Made by a program: the position numbers and the translations under genes. From Kitasatospora phosalacinea (GTDB taxonomy: Bacteria; Actinomycetota; Actinomycetes; Streptomycetales; Streptomycetaceae): 64,000 bases of DNA. Where the stretch lies: positions 69,614 to 133,613 of the forward strand of contig NZ_JNYE01000025.1 in the NCBI RefSeq assembly GCF_000717185.1, in the 5' to 3' direction. The notes under the pieces are model-generated. The model was not told the origin of the DNA. It saw only the letters and a program-made list of their open reading frames with translations, and did no database searches. Positions 1 to 8,214 of this stretch are shown here, one piece after another. The first letter of the stretch is position 1, and the number at the start of each line of letters is the position of its first letter.

Positions 1-123
1 CGGCCCGCGGTGTTGCCGCGCGGATCGGCCAACTGCTCGCGAACCACGGCCCGACCGCCCTTCCCGTCACCACCACCCCCACGGGCCCCGGCCCCTGTCC
101 CGCCACCGGCCCCGACCTCGCCG
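1..123 (-). pseudogene. Partial paralogue of the neighbouring gene's C-terminus (window edge)
   Basis: Read on the minus strand, this edge encodes a segment containing GRAVVREQLADPRGNTAG. It closely matches the C-terminal part of the next gene (GRAVVRE...DPRGNIAG) with about 19 intervening residues missing. The nucleotides also match: bases 1-26 resemble 206-231, and a second block matches about 290-325. It is either the end of a tandem duplicate running off the left edge or a decayed copy. The window stops here, so its full length cannot be judged. Confidence 0.35.
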
Positions 124-1317
124 CTACGCCGTGGGCCGCCGGGACAGCCGGGGTGACCGCGGCGCAGGCCCGTCCGGGAGCAGGCCGACGCGGCGGGCCG
201 CCAGGGTCGCCCAGCCCGCGATGTTGCCGCGCGGATCGCCCCGCAGCACGGCCAACTGCGCGGGCCAACCGGGGCTGCGCAGCAACGCGATCAGCCGCTC
301 CCGCACCACGGCCCGCCCCTCCTCCCCGGCCCCGACCCCGGCTGCCGCTCCAGCAAGGTGGGCGGCCAGGGTCAGGACGGAGCGGTAGCGGTCGGTGGTG
401 GGGCCGAGCCGGACGACGTGGCGGGCGTAGTGGGTGAGCAGGTGGTCGGCGTCGTCGAGGTGGGCGAGGGTGGCGCCCGTGCCGTGGCTCTCGGCCGCGG
501 CGCGCAGCAGCCGTCCGGTCTGGTCGACGGTCTCGGGGTCGGCGTGCGGGTCGGCGATGGCCCGGCCGACGGCGGCGGCGACGAGGGTCTCGCCCGCGAA
601 GTAGCCGGTGAAGTCGCCCTCGTCGGCGGCCCGGCGGCGCAGCCAGTGGACGGCCCGCGGGTCGGCGGGCCGGTCGGGCGCGGCGAGCGGGTGGGGGCCG
701 TGCCACCACGGGTAGCGGGCGCGGGGCGCGGCGAGGCGGTTCAGCGCGTGGACGCCGTGGGTGCGGTCGATGCCGGTGGTCCGCTCGGCGAGCCAGATCA
801 GGGCCGGTACCGCCGCCGGTGTCCGCAGTCGTTCCAGGGCGTGCGCGGGCAGGCCGCCGAAGGGCGCGCCGAGCAGGCCGACGGTCTGGATCAGCGGGAC
901 CTCGCGCTCGGTGGCGGTCTCGGCGAGCAGGAGCAGCCCGGCCGCCACCGCGTCCCGTTCGGTGCCGTGGCGCACCAGGTGGCGGCCCACCGTCCGCAGC
1001 AGTTCGGGCGGGTGGTGCCGCGCCAGCGCGCCGACCGCCGGGTCGGGCCGTCGCGGCACCGGCAGCTGTGCCAGGCCGACGGCCAGCAGCCGCAGCGCGG
1101 CCGGGGTGAGCGGCCGGGCGAGGCGCTGCTCCAGGAGGGCGGCGGTACGGGCACCGGCGAGCTCCGGCTGCCACCTGCGCCGCTGTTCGGCCCGGCGGTA
1201 CCGCTCCTCGTCCGGCAGTCGCACCGTCCGCGGCAGCGGGGCGTCGGGGCCCGCCCGGTGCAGTTGCAGCGCGTGCTCGTGCAGCGGGACGCGGCTCCGC
1301 GTTCCGGGGGCGGTCAC
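124..1317 (-). CDS. Uncharacterised alpha-helical repeat-like protein (397 aa)
   Basis: I do not recognise a named family. The protein is rich in Leu, Ala and Arg, with amphipathic helices throughout and short segments such as DPRGNIAGWATLAARR that resemble HEAT/Armadillo-type repeat proteins of actinobacteria. There is no signal peptide or membrane segment, so it is probably cytoplasmic. The GTG at 1317 is preferred over the longer upstream reading because it leaves the gene clear of its neighbour, which stops at 1343. It follows that neighbour on the same strand after 25 nt, so the two may be co-transcribed. A partial paralogue of its C-terminus lies at the left edge of the window. Confidence 0.7.
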   Translation of the reverse strand: MTAPGTRSRVPLHEHALQLHRAGPDAPLPRTVRLPDEERYRRAEQRRRWQPELAGARTAALLEQRLARPLTPAALRLLAVGLAQLPVPRRPDPAVGALARHHPPELLRTVGRHLVRHGTERDAVAAGLLLLAETATEREVPLIQTVGLLGAPFGGLPAHALERLRTPAAVPALIWLAERTTGIDRTHGVHALNRLAAPRARYPWWHGPHPLAAPDRPADPRAVHWLRRRAADEGDFTGYFAGETLVAAAVGRAIADPHADPETVDQTGRLLRAAAESHGTGATLAHLDDADHLLTHYARHVVRLGPTTDRYRSVLTLAAHLAGAAAGVGAGEEGRAVVRERLIALLRSPGWPAQLAVLRGDPRGNIAGWATLAARRVGLLPDGPAPRSPRLSRRPTA

Positions 1318-1342
1318 CGGAGGGTGTCGGACTCGATCCTCT

Positions 1343-1915
1343 TCACGCCCCGGAGCCTGGCACCGCGGGCGCCCTCTCCGCAAGGCCCTTCCCCGGCCCG
1401 CACGTTGCGGCCGGGAGGGCCGCCAGCTCGTCGGCCGATCCGGGGGTCAGCCGGTAGAACCCCTGGAGGCTGACGGAGCGTTCCAGGCGGCCGTCCACCA
1501 CGTACTTCAGGACCCTGGTGCGGCCGCGCTGGTTGCGCCAGGTGAGCCGTTCCAGGAGCTCGCCGGGCACCTTCGTCCCGAAGTCCACGGGCGTGCCGTC
1601 CACGTGCACGGCCGTCGCGCCGCAGCCGCCCGCCCCGAGCATCCACCAGTCGTCGTGCCCGGTCCCGCCCGCCGCCGCTCCGTCGCAGCAGTCGCCCCGC
1701 TCCAGCCCGAGCACCCGCATCCGGCTGACCACGAAGACCTCGCCCCGGTTCACGTGCAGCGCGTACACCTCGTCCCCCACCGAGACGCCCGACCAGGGCG
1801 GCAGGGAGCCGTGGACCCCGCTGTAGGCGACGGTCGGACGCTGCCCCACCCGCCCCGCGCGGCGCAGCGCGCGGCAGGTGTCGTGGGTCCACAGGACGGT
1901 GAAGGCATCAGGCAT
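1343..1915 (-). CDS. Hypothetical protein (190 aa)
   Basis: Unrecognised cytoplasmic protein starting MPDAFTVLWTHDTCRALRRAG. The central part (VSVGDEVYALHVNRGEVFVVSRM) has the hydrophobic strand pattern of a small beta-barrel or PUA/ASCH-like RNA-binding fold, but this is only a resemblance. The start is supported by a TACGAT -10 box at 1922-1927 (minus strand) six bases before the ATG, typical of a leaderless transcript. The next gene starts 25 nt after its stop, suggesting an operon of two. Confidence 0.7.
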   Translation of the reverse strand: MPDAFTVLWTHDTCRALRRAGRVGQRPTVAYSGVHGSLPPWSGVSVGDEVYALHVNRGEVFVVSRMRVLGLERGDCCDGAAAGGTGHDDWWMLGAGGCGATAVHVDGTPVDFGTKVPGELLERLTWRNQRGRTRVLKYVVDGRLERSVSLQGFYRLTPGSADELAALPAATCGPGKGLAERAPAVPGSGA

Positions 1916-2076
1916 GCGGTGATCGTAGGGACGCACTCCGACATCCCGCCCGGGCCCGGCCGGGCCGGGCCGGGCCGGGGGCGTCACCGGAGCACGGAGG
2001 CTTCGTCTCTAGGCCCGAAGTGGTCGGCCGGGTAAGGGAGGTCGCCGCCCACCGGCTGCCGTCCCGCTCCGCGGGC

Positions 2077-2523
2077 TCAGGCGAGGGCGGTGGCCAGCAG
2101 GGCGAAGGCGGCGACGAGGACGGCGACACGGGCGTAGTGGTAGCGGTCCCAGCGGGCGCTCTGCTCCTTCCAGTCCGCGGGCCGGTTCTCGGGGGTCCAC
2201 GTCTTGCCACGGTTGTTGATCGGGACGAGCAGCAGGACCGACATGGCCACGCTGAGGGCCAGCAGCCCTGCGGCGGTGACGACCAGGCCGGCGCCGGAGC
2301 GGTGCCATCCGGCTATGGCCCACAGGGCGCTCAGGCCGAGGGAGGTGAAGTACCAGAACGGCATCAGGGCGCCGAGCATCCGGCCGCCGTGGGCGCGGCC
2401 GAGCTGGTGGCTGTCTTCGGGCAGGGCGCCGAGGATCCGGTTGACGACGAAGGCGACCGTGAACTCCACCCCCACCATCAGACCGACGACCACGACGGTG
2501 AACACCTCAAGTGCCTTGAACAT
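2077..2523 (-). CDS. DUF1772 (anthrone-oxygenase-like) membrane protein
   Basis: This 148-aa protein has four predicted transmembrane helices (about residues 5-27, 50-70, 78-100 and 128-147). The layout and the conserved NxP-type segment VPINNRGKTWTPENRP are those of DUF1772 proteins. Relatives include anthrone-oxygenase-like enzymes, but most bacterial members have no proven reaction. A good Shine-Dalgarno (GGAGGGG, complement of 2529-2535) precedes the ATG. It is divergent from the TetR gene at 2615. Two TCTAGCN3GCTAGA-type palindromes lie between them, so it is very likely the target of that repressor. Confidence 0.85.
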   Translation of the reverse strand: MFKALEVFTVVVVGLMVGVEFTVAFVVNRILGALPEDSHQLGRAHGGRMLGALMPFWYFTSLGLSALWAIAGWHRSGAGLVVTAAGLLALSVAMSVLLLVPINNRGKTWTPENRPADWKEQSARWDRYHYARVAVLVAAFALLATALA

Positions 2524-2540
2524 GACGACCCCTCCAAGGA

Positions 2541-2606
2541 TCTAGCGCCGCTAGATGACGTGTTAACGCTAGACCTAATGCCGCCATCTTGTCTAGCACT
2601 GCTAGG
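2541..2606. promoter_or_regulatory. Twin TetR operators between DUF1772 and tetR
   Basis: A perfect palindrome TCTAGCGCCGCTAGA lies at 2541-2555 and a near copy TCTAGCACTGCTAGG at 2592-2606. A lone half-site GCTAGA sits at 2568-2573. The right copy overlaps the TAGGAT -10 box (2603-2608) of the TetR gene, fitting autorepression. The left copy sits just upstream of the DUF1772 ribosome-binding site. Confidence 0.75.
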
Positions 2607-2614
2607 ATCGGGTC

Positions 2615-3190
2615 ATGTCGGTACAGGAACGCAAAGAACGCGAGCGGGCCGCCCGCGAGCGCCTCATCGTGGCGACGGCCCGCGAACTCGCCGAGCAGCA
2701 GGGCTGGGACGCGGTCACCACCCGCCGGCTCGCCGAGCGCATCGAGTACAGCCAACCCGTCCTCTACAGCCACTTCCGCGGCAAGCGCGAGATCATCGGC
2801 GCCGTCGCCCTCCAGGGCGCCACCGAGCTGGCCGCGGCAGTGCGGGCCGCGACCTCCGCCGCGGACGGCCCCCGCGCCCGGGTCGCCGCCCTCGCCCGCG
2901 CCTACCTCGACTTCGCCGAACGCAACCCGGCGGTCTACGACGCCCTCTTCGAACTCGACGGCGGCCTCGCCTACGCGCAGGAAGACACCCCCGAACCCCT
3001 CAAGGACGCCTTCGCCGCCCTGCTGGAGACCCTCACCGACGTCGCCGGGGACGCACACCCGGGGCTGTTCACCGAGACCTTCTGGGCCGCCCTGCACGGA
3101 CTGGCCTCCCTGACCCGGACGGGGCGGCTGCCACCGGCCGACACCGAGCAGCGGCTGGAACTGATCGTGAGCCGCCTCGCCACCACCTGA
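2615..3190 (+). CDS. TetR/AcrR family repressor
   Basis: This 191-aa protein has an N-terminal TetR helix-turn-helix (about residues 12-60, with TTRRLAERIEYSQPVLYSHF as the recognition region) and a helical ligand-binding C-terminal domain (TetR_C-like, PALLFELDG-type helices). The ATG at 2615 lies six bases after a TAGGAT -10 box, so the mRNA is probably leaderless. It is divergent from the DUF1772 gene, and the shared palindromes make it the likely repressor of both. The inducer is unknown. Confidence 0.9.
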   Translation: MSVQERKERERAARERLIVATARELAEQQGWDAVTTRRLAERIEYSQPVLYSHFRGKREIIGAVALQGATELAAAVRAATSAADGPRARVAALARAYLDFAERNPAVYDALFELDGGLAYAQEDTPEPLKDAFAALLETLTDVAGDAHPGLFTETFWAALHGLASLTRTGRLPPADTEQRLELIVSRLATT

Positions 3191-3352
3191 CACACCACCG
3201 GCACCGAAGGGCCGAAGGGCCGCCGAAGCCGCCCCCGGGCAGAGCCCGCCGAGACGACACCCGCCCCGCCGGACTCCCCGGGACCGGCCAAGGCCCGGCG
3301 GGGCCGGCTGCCCACCGCGCCGCGGCCCGGTGTCCGTCCTTCGGGCCGACGT

Positions 3353-3381
3353 TTAGCTTCCGACCGGTCGGTTGCTATATT
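3353..3381 (+). promoter_or_regulatory. Promoter with embedded palindromic operator for the FabH-like gene
   Basis: A TTAGCT -35 (3353-3358) and a TATATT -10 (3376-3381) are separated by 17 bp. The spacer holds the perfect 12-bp palindrome CCGACCGGTCGG (3360-3371), a shape typical of TetR-family operators. The only nearby TetR protein has a different operator, so the cognate regulator is not evident here. Confidence 0.55.
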
Positions 3382-3431
3382 CCGGGCCGTTGTCCCGGCA
3401 CCGGTCGGGGCCGCTGCGGAAGGGGAACGTC

Positions 3432-4382
3432 ATGCCCGGAGTCCGGATCGCCGCTCTCGGTCACCACCAGCCCGCCCGGGTGCTCACCAACGACGAGTTG
3501 GCGACGATGGTGGACACCAACGACGAGTGGATCCGGCGGCGGACCGGGATCGTGACCCGGCGGATCGCCGCGGCGGACGAGTCGGTGACCGACCTGGCGG
3601 CGGGGGCGGCGGCGAAGGCGCTGGCGGCCTCGGGGCTGGACCCGGCGGAGATCGGGCAGGTCGTCGTGGCCACCTGCAGTGCGGTGGACCGCTGCCCGTC
3701 GATCGCGGCGCAGGTCGCGGGGCGGCTGGGCATCCCGTCGGCGGTGGCGTTCGACCTGAACAACGGGTGCGCGGGCTTCTGCACCTCGCTGTCGGTGGCG
3801 AGCCACTCGCTGCTGGCGGGCGGGGCGAAGCACGCGCTGGTGATCGGCGCGGAGAAGATGTCGGACCTGGTCGACTGGACGGACCGGCGCAGCTGCATCC
3901 TGCTGGGCGACGGCGCGGGTGCGGCGGTGCTGTCCGCGACGGACGGGGACGGCAGCGGGGTCGGCCCGGTGGTCTGGGGTTCGGACCCGTCGCGGGCGAG
4001 CGCGGTGCGGCTGCTGGACGCGTGGCACCCGCAGTTCGAGCAGAACGGCCAGGCGGTGTTCCGGTGGGCGACGACCGAGCTGCCCGCGCTGGCCGAGCAG
4101 GCGTGCCGGGCGGCCGGGTTGAGCCCGGCGGAGCTGGACGGGGTGGTGACCCACCAGGCGAACCTGCGGATCATCGAGTCGCTGATGCAGAAGCTGGGCC
4201 TGTCCGAGGACGCGGTGATCGCCCGGGACGTGGTGGACTCCGGCAACACCTCGGCGGCGTCCGTCCCGCTGGCGCTGGCGAAGCTGGTGGAGCGCGGCGA
4301 GCTGCGCTCCGGCGCCCGGGTGCTGCTGTTCGCGTTCGGCGGCGGCCTGTCCTGGGCCGGCCAGGTGGTCACCTGTCCGTGA
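3432..4382 (+). CDS. fabH: FabH-like 3-oxoacyl-ACP synthase III (KASIII)
   Basis: This 316-aa thiolase-fold condensing enzyme has the full KASIII triad: Cys113 in NNGCAGF, His241 in THQAN and Asn272 in SGNTSAAS. The DTNDEWIRRRTGI motif near residues 28-40 is typical of FabH. Such enzymes condense acyl-CoA with malonyl-ACP to start fatty-acid or polyketide chains, or act as acyltransferases in secondary metabolism. No ACP, FabD or FabF lies beside it, so it is not the primary fab-operon copy. The ATG at 3432 follows a GGAAGGGGAA ribosome site. Its promoter carries a palindromic operator, suggesting lipid- or ligand-responsive control. Confidence 0.88.
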   Translation: MPGVRIAALGHHQPARVLTNDELATMVDTNDEWIRRRTGIVTRRIAAADESVTDLAAGAAAKALAASGLDPAEIGQVVVATCSAVDRCPSIAAQVAGRLGIPSAVAFDLNNGCAGFCTSLSVASHSLLAGGAKHALVIGAEKMSDLVDWTDRRSCILLGDGAGAAVLSATDGDGSGVGPVVWGSDPSRASAVRLLDAWHPQFEQNGQAVFRWATTELPALAEQACRAAGLSPAELDGVVTHQANLRIIESLMQKLGLSEDAVIARDVVDSGNTSAASVPLALAKLVERGELRSGARVLLFAFGGGLSWAGQVVTCP

Positions 4383-4409
4383 GGCCGGCCCGGGACCGCC
4401 GGAGGGGTC

Positions 4410-4751
4410 TCAGCAGCGGGTGCAGGTGATGGTGAGCGCGATGGTGTCCGGCGGCGGCGGGGAGTTCAGGTAGGGGGCGATCCAGCCCGCGAAGCCGTCG
4501 TTGCCCTGGATCGGTCCGTAGTGCCAGCGCTGGTTCGGGGCGAGCGGTGTGCCGTCGCCGTTGGTGATGTGCGGGTCGCTGGGGGTCCAGCCCTCGGGGC
4601 AGCGGGCCACCACGCCGCCGGAGGAGCCGACCGCGGTGACCGTCTCGACGTTCGGGTCGGCCGCGGCGGCGGCCGACCCGGCGGCGGGCCCGGCGGCGAC
4701 GGCCGCCAGGGCGGCGACGGCCAGGCCGAGGCCGAGGATGCGCTTGCGCAT
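4410..4751 (-). CDS. Small secreted protein (113 aa)
   Basis: A Sec signal peptide (MRKRILGLGLAVAALAAVAAG followed by an Ala-rich stretch, cleavage near residues 30-34) precedes a mature domain of about 80 residues. The mature part has three Cys (VARCPEGW and the C-terminal TCTRC), so at least one disulfide is likely. I do not recognise the family. The start is set by a GGAAGGAC ribosome site just upstream (complement of about 4757-4764). It converges on the FabH gene and is divergent from the helicase gene. Confidence 0.75.
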   Translation of the reverse strand: MRKRILGLGLAVAALAAVAAGPAAGSAAAAADPNVETVTAVGSSGGVVARCPEGWTPSDPHITNGDGTPLAPNQRWHYGPIQGNDGFAGWIAPYLNSPPPPDTIALTITCTRC

Positions 4752-4816
4752 GGGTGTCCTTCCGTTGCTTCGCGCCGCCCGGTTCGTTCGTGGGCGGTCG
4801 ACCCGCATCATCTCCG

Positions 4817-4829
4817 TCACGCAGCGTGA
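4817..4829. promoter_or_regulatory. 13-bp palindrome between divergent genes
   Basis: TCACGCAGCGTGA is a perfect 6-1-6 palindrome between the secreted-protein gene and the helicase promoter. It could be an operator for either gene, but no cognate regulator is apparent. Confidence 0.35.
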
Positions 4830-4900
4830 TGACACGGACGCCCGGGGCAACCACTCGTTCGGCCGGAGCGCGGGAGCGGACGACGGTGCGCGCCCGAGCT

Positions 4901-4930
4901 TTGCCCGCGGTGATCCCGGACGGGCAAGAT
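4901..4930 (+). promoter_or_regulatory. Leaderless promoter of the helicase gene
   Basis: TTGCCC (4901-4906) and CAAGAT (4925-4930) are spaced by 18 bp. Transcription would start at or next to the GTG at 4937, so the message would lack a 5' leader. Confidence 0.55.
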
Positions 4931-4936
4931 AGCGGG

Positions 4937-7447
4937 GTGACCCTCCTGGACCTGATGCCGAAGCCCGCCACGCCCGACTCGCTGTTCGAGACCTTCGCCG
5001 AGTGGGCGTCGGAGCGCGGCATCACCCTCTACCCCGCCCAGGAGGAGGCGCTGATCGAGCTGGTCTCCGGGAACAACGTGATCCTGGCGACGCCGACCGG
5101 CTCCGGCAAGTCCCTGGTCGCGGCGGGCGCGCACTTCGCCGCGCTGGCCGAGGGGAAGCGGACGTTCTACACCGCGCCGATCAAGGCACTGGTGTCGGAG
5201 AAGTTCTTCGACCTGTGCAAGATCTTCGGCACCGAGCAGGTCGGCATGATGACCGGCGACGCCTCGGTGAACCCGACCGCGCCGATCATCTGCTGCACCG
5301 CCGAGGTGCTGGCGCAGATCGCCCTGCACGACGGCCCGCGCGCCGACATCGGCCAGGTCGTGATGGACGAGTTCCACTTCTACGCCGAGCCGGACCGCGG
5401 CTGGGCCTGGCAGATCCCGATCCTGGAGCTGCCGCAGGTGCAGTTCCTGCTGATGTCGGCGACCCTCGGCGACGTCCGCCGCTTCGAGGAGGACCTGACC
5501 CGCCGCACCGGCCGCCCGACCACGGCGGTGCGGTCGGTGACGCGCCCGGTGCCGCTGTTCTACGAGTACCGGCGCACCAACCTGCACGACACGCTGGAGG
5601 AGCTGCTGAACACCGGCCAGGCGCCGGTGTACGTCGTCCACTTCACCCAGAAGGAGGCGGTGGAGCGGGCGCAGTCGCTGATGAGCATCAACATGTGCTC
5701 GAAGCAGGAGAAGGACGCGATCGCCTCGCTGATCGGCAACTTCCGCTTCACCACCAAGTTCGGCCGCAACCTGTCCCGGTACGTGCGGCACGGCATCGGC
5801 GTGCACCACGCGGGCATGCTGCCCAAGTACCGCCGCCTGGTGGAGCGGCTGGCGCAGGCGGGCCTGCTGAAGGTGATCTGCGGCACCGACACGCTCGGCG
5901 TGGGCGTCAACGTGCCGATCCGCACGGTGCTGTTCACGGCGCTGTCCAAGTACGACGGGCAGCGGGTGCGGATCCTGCGGGCCCGCGAGTTCCACCAGAT
6001 CGCCGGGCGGGCGGGCCGGGCCGGGTTCGACACCGTCGGCCAGGTGGTGGCGCAGGCGCCGGAGCACGTGGTGGAGAACGACCGGGCGCTGGCCAAGGCC
6101 GGGGACGACCCGAAGAAGCGCAAGAAGGTGGTCCGCAAGAAGGCCCCGGACGGGTTCGTGTCCTGGACCGAGGAGACCTTCGAGCGCCTGATCGGGGCCG
6201 ACCCGGAGCCGCTGGTCTCCCGCTTCAAGGTCAGCCACGCGATGCTGCTGTCGGTGATCGGCCGCCCGGGCAACGCCTTCGAGGCGATGCGCAAGCTGCT
6301 GACCGACAACCACGAGGACCGCCCGGCGCAGCGCCGCCACATCCGCACCGCGATCGCCATCTACCGCTCGCTGGTGGAGGGCGGCGTGGTCGAGCAGTTC
6401 GACGAGCCGGACGCGGAGGGCCGCATCGCGCGCCTGACCCTCGACCTCCAGGAGAACTTCGCGCTCAACCAGCCGCTGTCCACCTTCGCGCTGGCCGCCT
6501 TCGACCTGCTCGACCCGGAGTCGCCCTCGTACTCCCTCGACGTGGTCTCGGTCGTCGAGGCGACGCTCGACGACCCGCGGCAGATCCTCGCCTCGCAGGA
6601 GAACAAGGCGCGCGGCGAGGCCGTGGCGGAGATGAAGCGCGACGGCGTCGAGTACGAGGAGCGGATGAACCGGCTCCAGGAGATCAGCTACCCGAAGCCG
6701 CTGGAGGAGCAGCTCGGCCACGCGTACGAGGTCTACCGCCGGGCGCACCCGTGGATCGGCGACCACCCGCTGCGGCCGAAGTCCGTGGTGCGCGACCTCT
6801 ACGAGCGCGCGATGACCTTCACCGACTACGTGGGCTTCTACGAGCTGGCCCGCACCGAGGGCATCGTGCTGCGCTACCTGGCGGGCGCGTACAAGGCGCT
6901 GGAGCAGACCGTCCCGGACGACATCAAGACCGACGACCTGAAGGACGTCATCGCCTGGCTGGGCGAGCTGGTCCGCCAGGTCGACTCCTCGCTGCTGGAC
7001 GAGTGGGAGGCGCTGGCCAACCCGACCGAGCCGGAGGCCGCCGAGGTCCGCCTGGACGACAAGCCCGCCCCGGTCACGGCCAACGCCCGGGCCTTCCGCG
7101 TCCTGGTCCGCAACGAGCTGTTCCGCCGGGTCGAGCTGTGCGCCCTGGAGCACTACGACGAGCTGGCCGAGCTGGACGGCGAGGACGGCTGGAACGCCGA
7201 CCGCTGGGCCGACGCGATGGACGGGTACTGGGAGGAGTACGACGACCTGTTCACCGGCCCGAACGCGCGCGGCCCGAAGATGCTGCTGATCGAGGAGGTC
7301 GAGGACGAGGGCCTGTGGCGCGTCCGGCAGATCTTCGACGACCCGAACGGCGACCACGACTGGGGCATCTCCGCCGAGGTCGACCTGTACGGCTCGGACG
7401 AGGAGGGGCGCGCCGTCGTCAAGATCACCTCGGTGGGCGCGCACTGA
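4937..7447 (+). CDS. DEAD/DEAH-box helicase with C-terminal DUF3516
   Basis: This 836-aa superfamily 2 helicase has motif I ATPTGSGKS (residues 51-59), motif II DEFH (144-147), motif III MSAT, and QIAGRAGRAG as motif VI. A long C-terminal DUF3516 region follows. This architecture is characteristic of an actinobacterial Ski2-like helicase thought to act on RNA; the substrate is not known. The GTG start at 4937 is chosen because the upstream extension is non-conserved-looking and a -10 box lies six bases before it. Its stop overlaps the convergent gene's end by 23 bp. Confidence 0.9.
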   Translation: MTLLDLMPKPATPDSLFETFAEWASERGITLYPAQEEALIELVSGNNVILATPTGSGKSLVAAGAHFAALAEGKRTFYTAPIKALVSEKFFDLCKIFGTEQVGMMTGDASVNPTAPIICCTAEVLAQIALHDGPRADIGQVVMDEFHFYAEPDRGWAWQIPILELPQVQFLLMSATLGDVRRFEEDLTRRTGRPTTAVRSVTRPVPLFYEYRRTNLHDTLEELLNTGQAPVYVVHFTQKEAVERAQSLMSINMCSKQEKDAIASLIGNFRFTTKFGRNLSRYVRHGIGVHHAGMLPKYRRLVERLAQAGLLKVICGTDTLGVGVNVPIRTVLFTALSKYDGQRVRILRAREFHQIAGRAGRAGFDTVGQVVAQAPEHVVENDRALAKAGDDPKKRKKVVRKKAPDGFVSWTEETFERLIGADPEPLVSRFKVSHAMLLSVIGRPGNAFEAMRKLLTDNHEDRPAQRRHIRTAIAIYRSLVEGGVVEQFDEPDAEGRIARLTLDLQENFALNQPLSTFALAAFDLLDPESPSYSLDVVSVVEATLDDPRQILASQENKARGEAVAEMKRDGVEYEERMNRLQEISYPKPLEEQLGHAYEVYRRAHPWIGDHPLRPKSVVRDLYERAMTFTDYVGFYELARTEGIVLRYLAGAYKALEQTVPDDIKTDDLKDVIAWLGELVRQVDSSLLDEWEALANPTEPEAAEVRLDDKPAPVTANARAFRVLVRNELFRRVELCALEHYDELAELDGEDGWNADRWADAMDGYWEEYDDLFTGPNARGPKMLLIEEVEDEGLWRVRQIFDDPNGDHDWGISAEVDLYGSDEEGRAVVKITSVGAH

Positions 7448-8126
7448 CGCCGGGCCCTGAGGCCCCCGGCCGCTGCTGCGCGTAGTGCGCGAGGTACCCC
7501 AGCAGCCGGGGGTCGGTGGGGCCGTCGCCGTTCGCGAGGTCCAGCCGGATCCGGCCCTCCGCCCAGTAGCGGTAGGCGAACTCCTCGAACGAGGCGGCGC
7601 ACCAGCGGATCGCCCCCGGGTCCGCCAGCTCCTCGTCCGGTTCCTCGCCCTCCGCGACCAGCTCGAACTGGCACTCGTAGTCGAGCCACGAGTGGACCAC
7701 GAAGGCCTCCTCGCCGGGCCGCAGGTACAGGTACCAGAGCACGCAGTCCTGCTGGTCGCGGAAGAACCGGACCAGGTGCGCGCCGGGCTCGACCGGGCTG
7801 GGCAGCGGGGGCGAGAAGCTCTGCCAGCAGCCGGTCGGCGACACCTCGTCGAGCGACCAGGCCAGCCGGGCGTCCCGGTGGTAGGCCAGGAAGTCCGCCG
7901 GAAGCACCAGCCCGAACTCGTCCAACGCCCTTTCCAGCTCGGCGAGTTCGGCCGCCTGCCCGGACGGCTCGCCGCTCGGCCCGCCCAACCAGTCGAACGA
8001 CCCGGTGAACAGTGCGGCGTCGAGCGGGGGCACGCTGTCGTACGGGTAGCGCTCGTAGGTGTACGCGCACTCCCGGTACGGGCCCAGGTCGGTGTTGCAC
8101 CAGGCGGCTTCGAAACGGACGGTCAT
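7425..8126 (-). CDS. SMI1/KNR4 (SUKH)-like hypothetical protein
   Basis: A 233-aa acidic, Trp-rich cytoplasmic protein. The middle (LERALDEFGLVLPADFLAYH) matches the opening signature of SUKH/SMI1-KNR4 domains, which often serve as immunity or regulatory proteins in toxin systems. No toxin gene is adjacent, so the role is open. The ATG at 8126 is the first Met before the conserved region; the frame is open far upstream but that part is antisense to the phosphotransferase gene. It is divergent from that gene. Confidence 0.7.
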   Translation of the reverse strand: MTVRFEAAWCNTDLGPYRECAYTYERYPYDSVPPLDAALFTGSFDWLGGPSGEPSGQAAELAELERALDEFGLVLPADFLAYHRDARLAWSLDEVSPTGCWQSFSPPLPSPVEPGAHLVRFFRDQQDCVLWYLYLRPGEEAFVVHSWLDYECQFELVAEGEEPDEELADPGAIRWCAASFEEFAYRYWAEGRIRLDLANGDGPTDPRLLGYLAHYAQQRPGASGPGVSARPPR

Positions 8127-8214
8127 CGGGGCCTCGGCGGTTCGGCGGGGTGTCGGCGCCCCGCAGGCTAGCGGTGCCCGCCGACAGTCCGCGGCGGGGC
8201 CGTACGATGGCGGG

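Noticed and set aside
4817..7444. Long open frame (875 codons) on the minus strand opposite the helicase
   Set aside because: It is the antisense shadow of a clear helicase gene in high-GC DNA; composition is Arg/Val/Leu-rich nonsense without domains.
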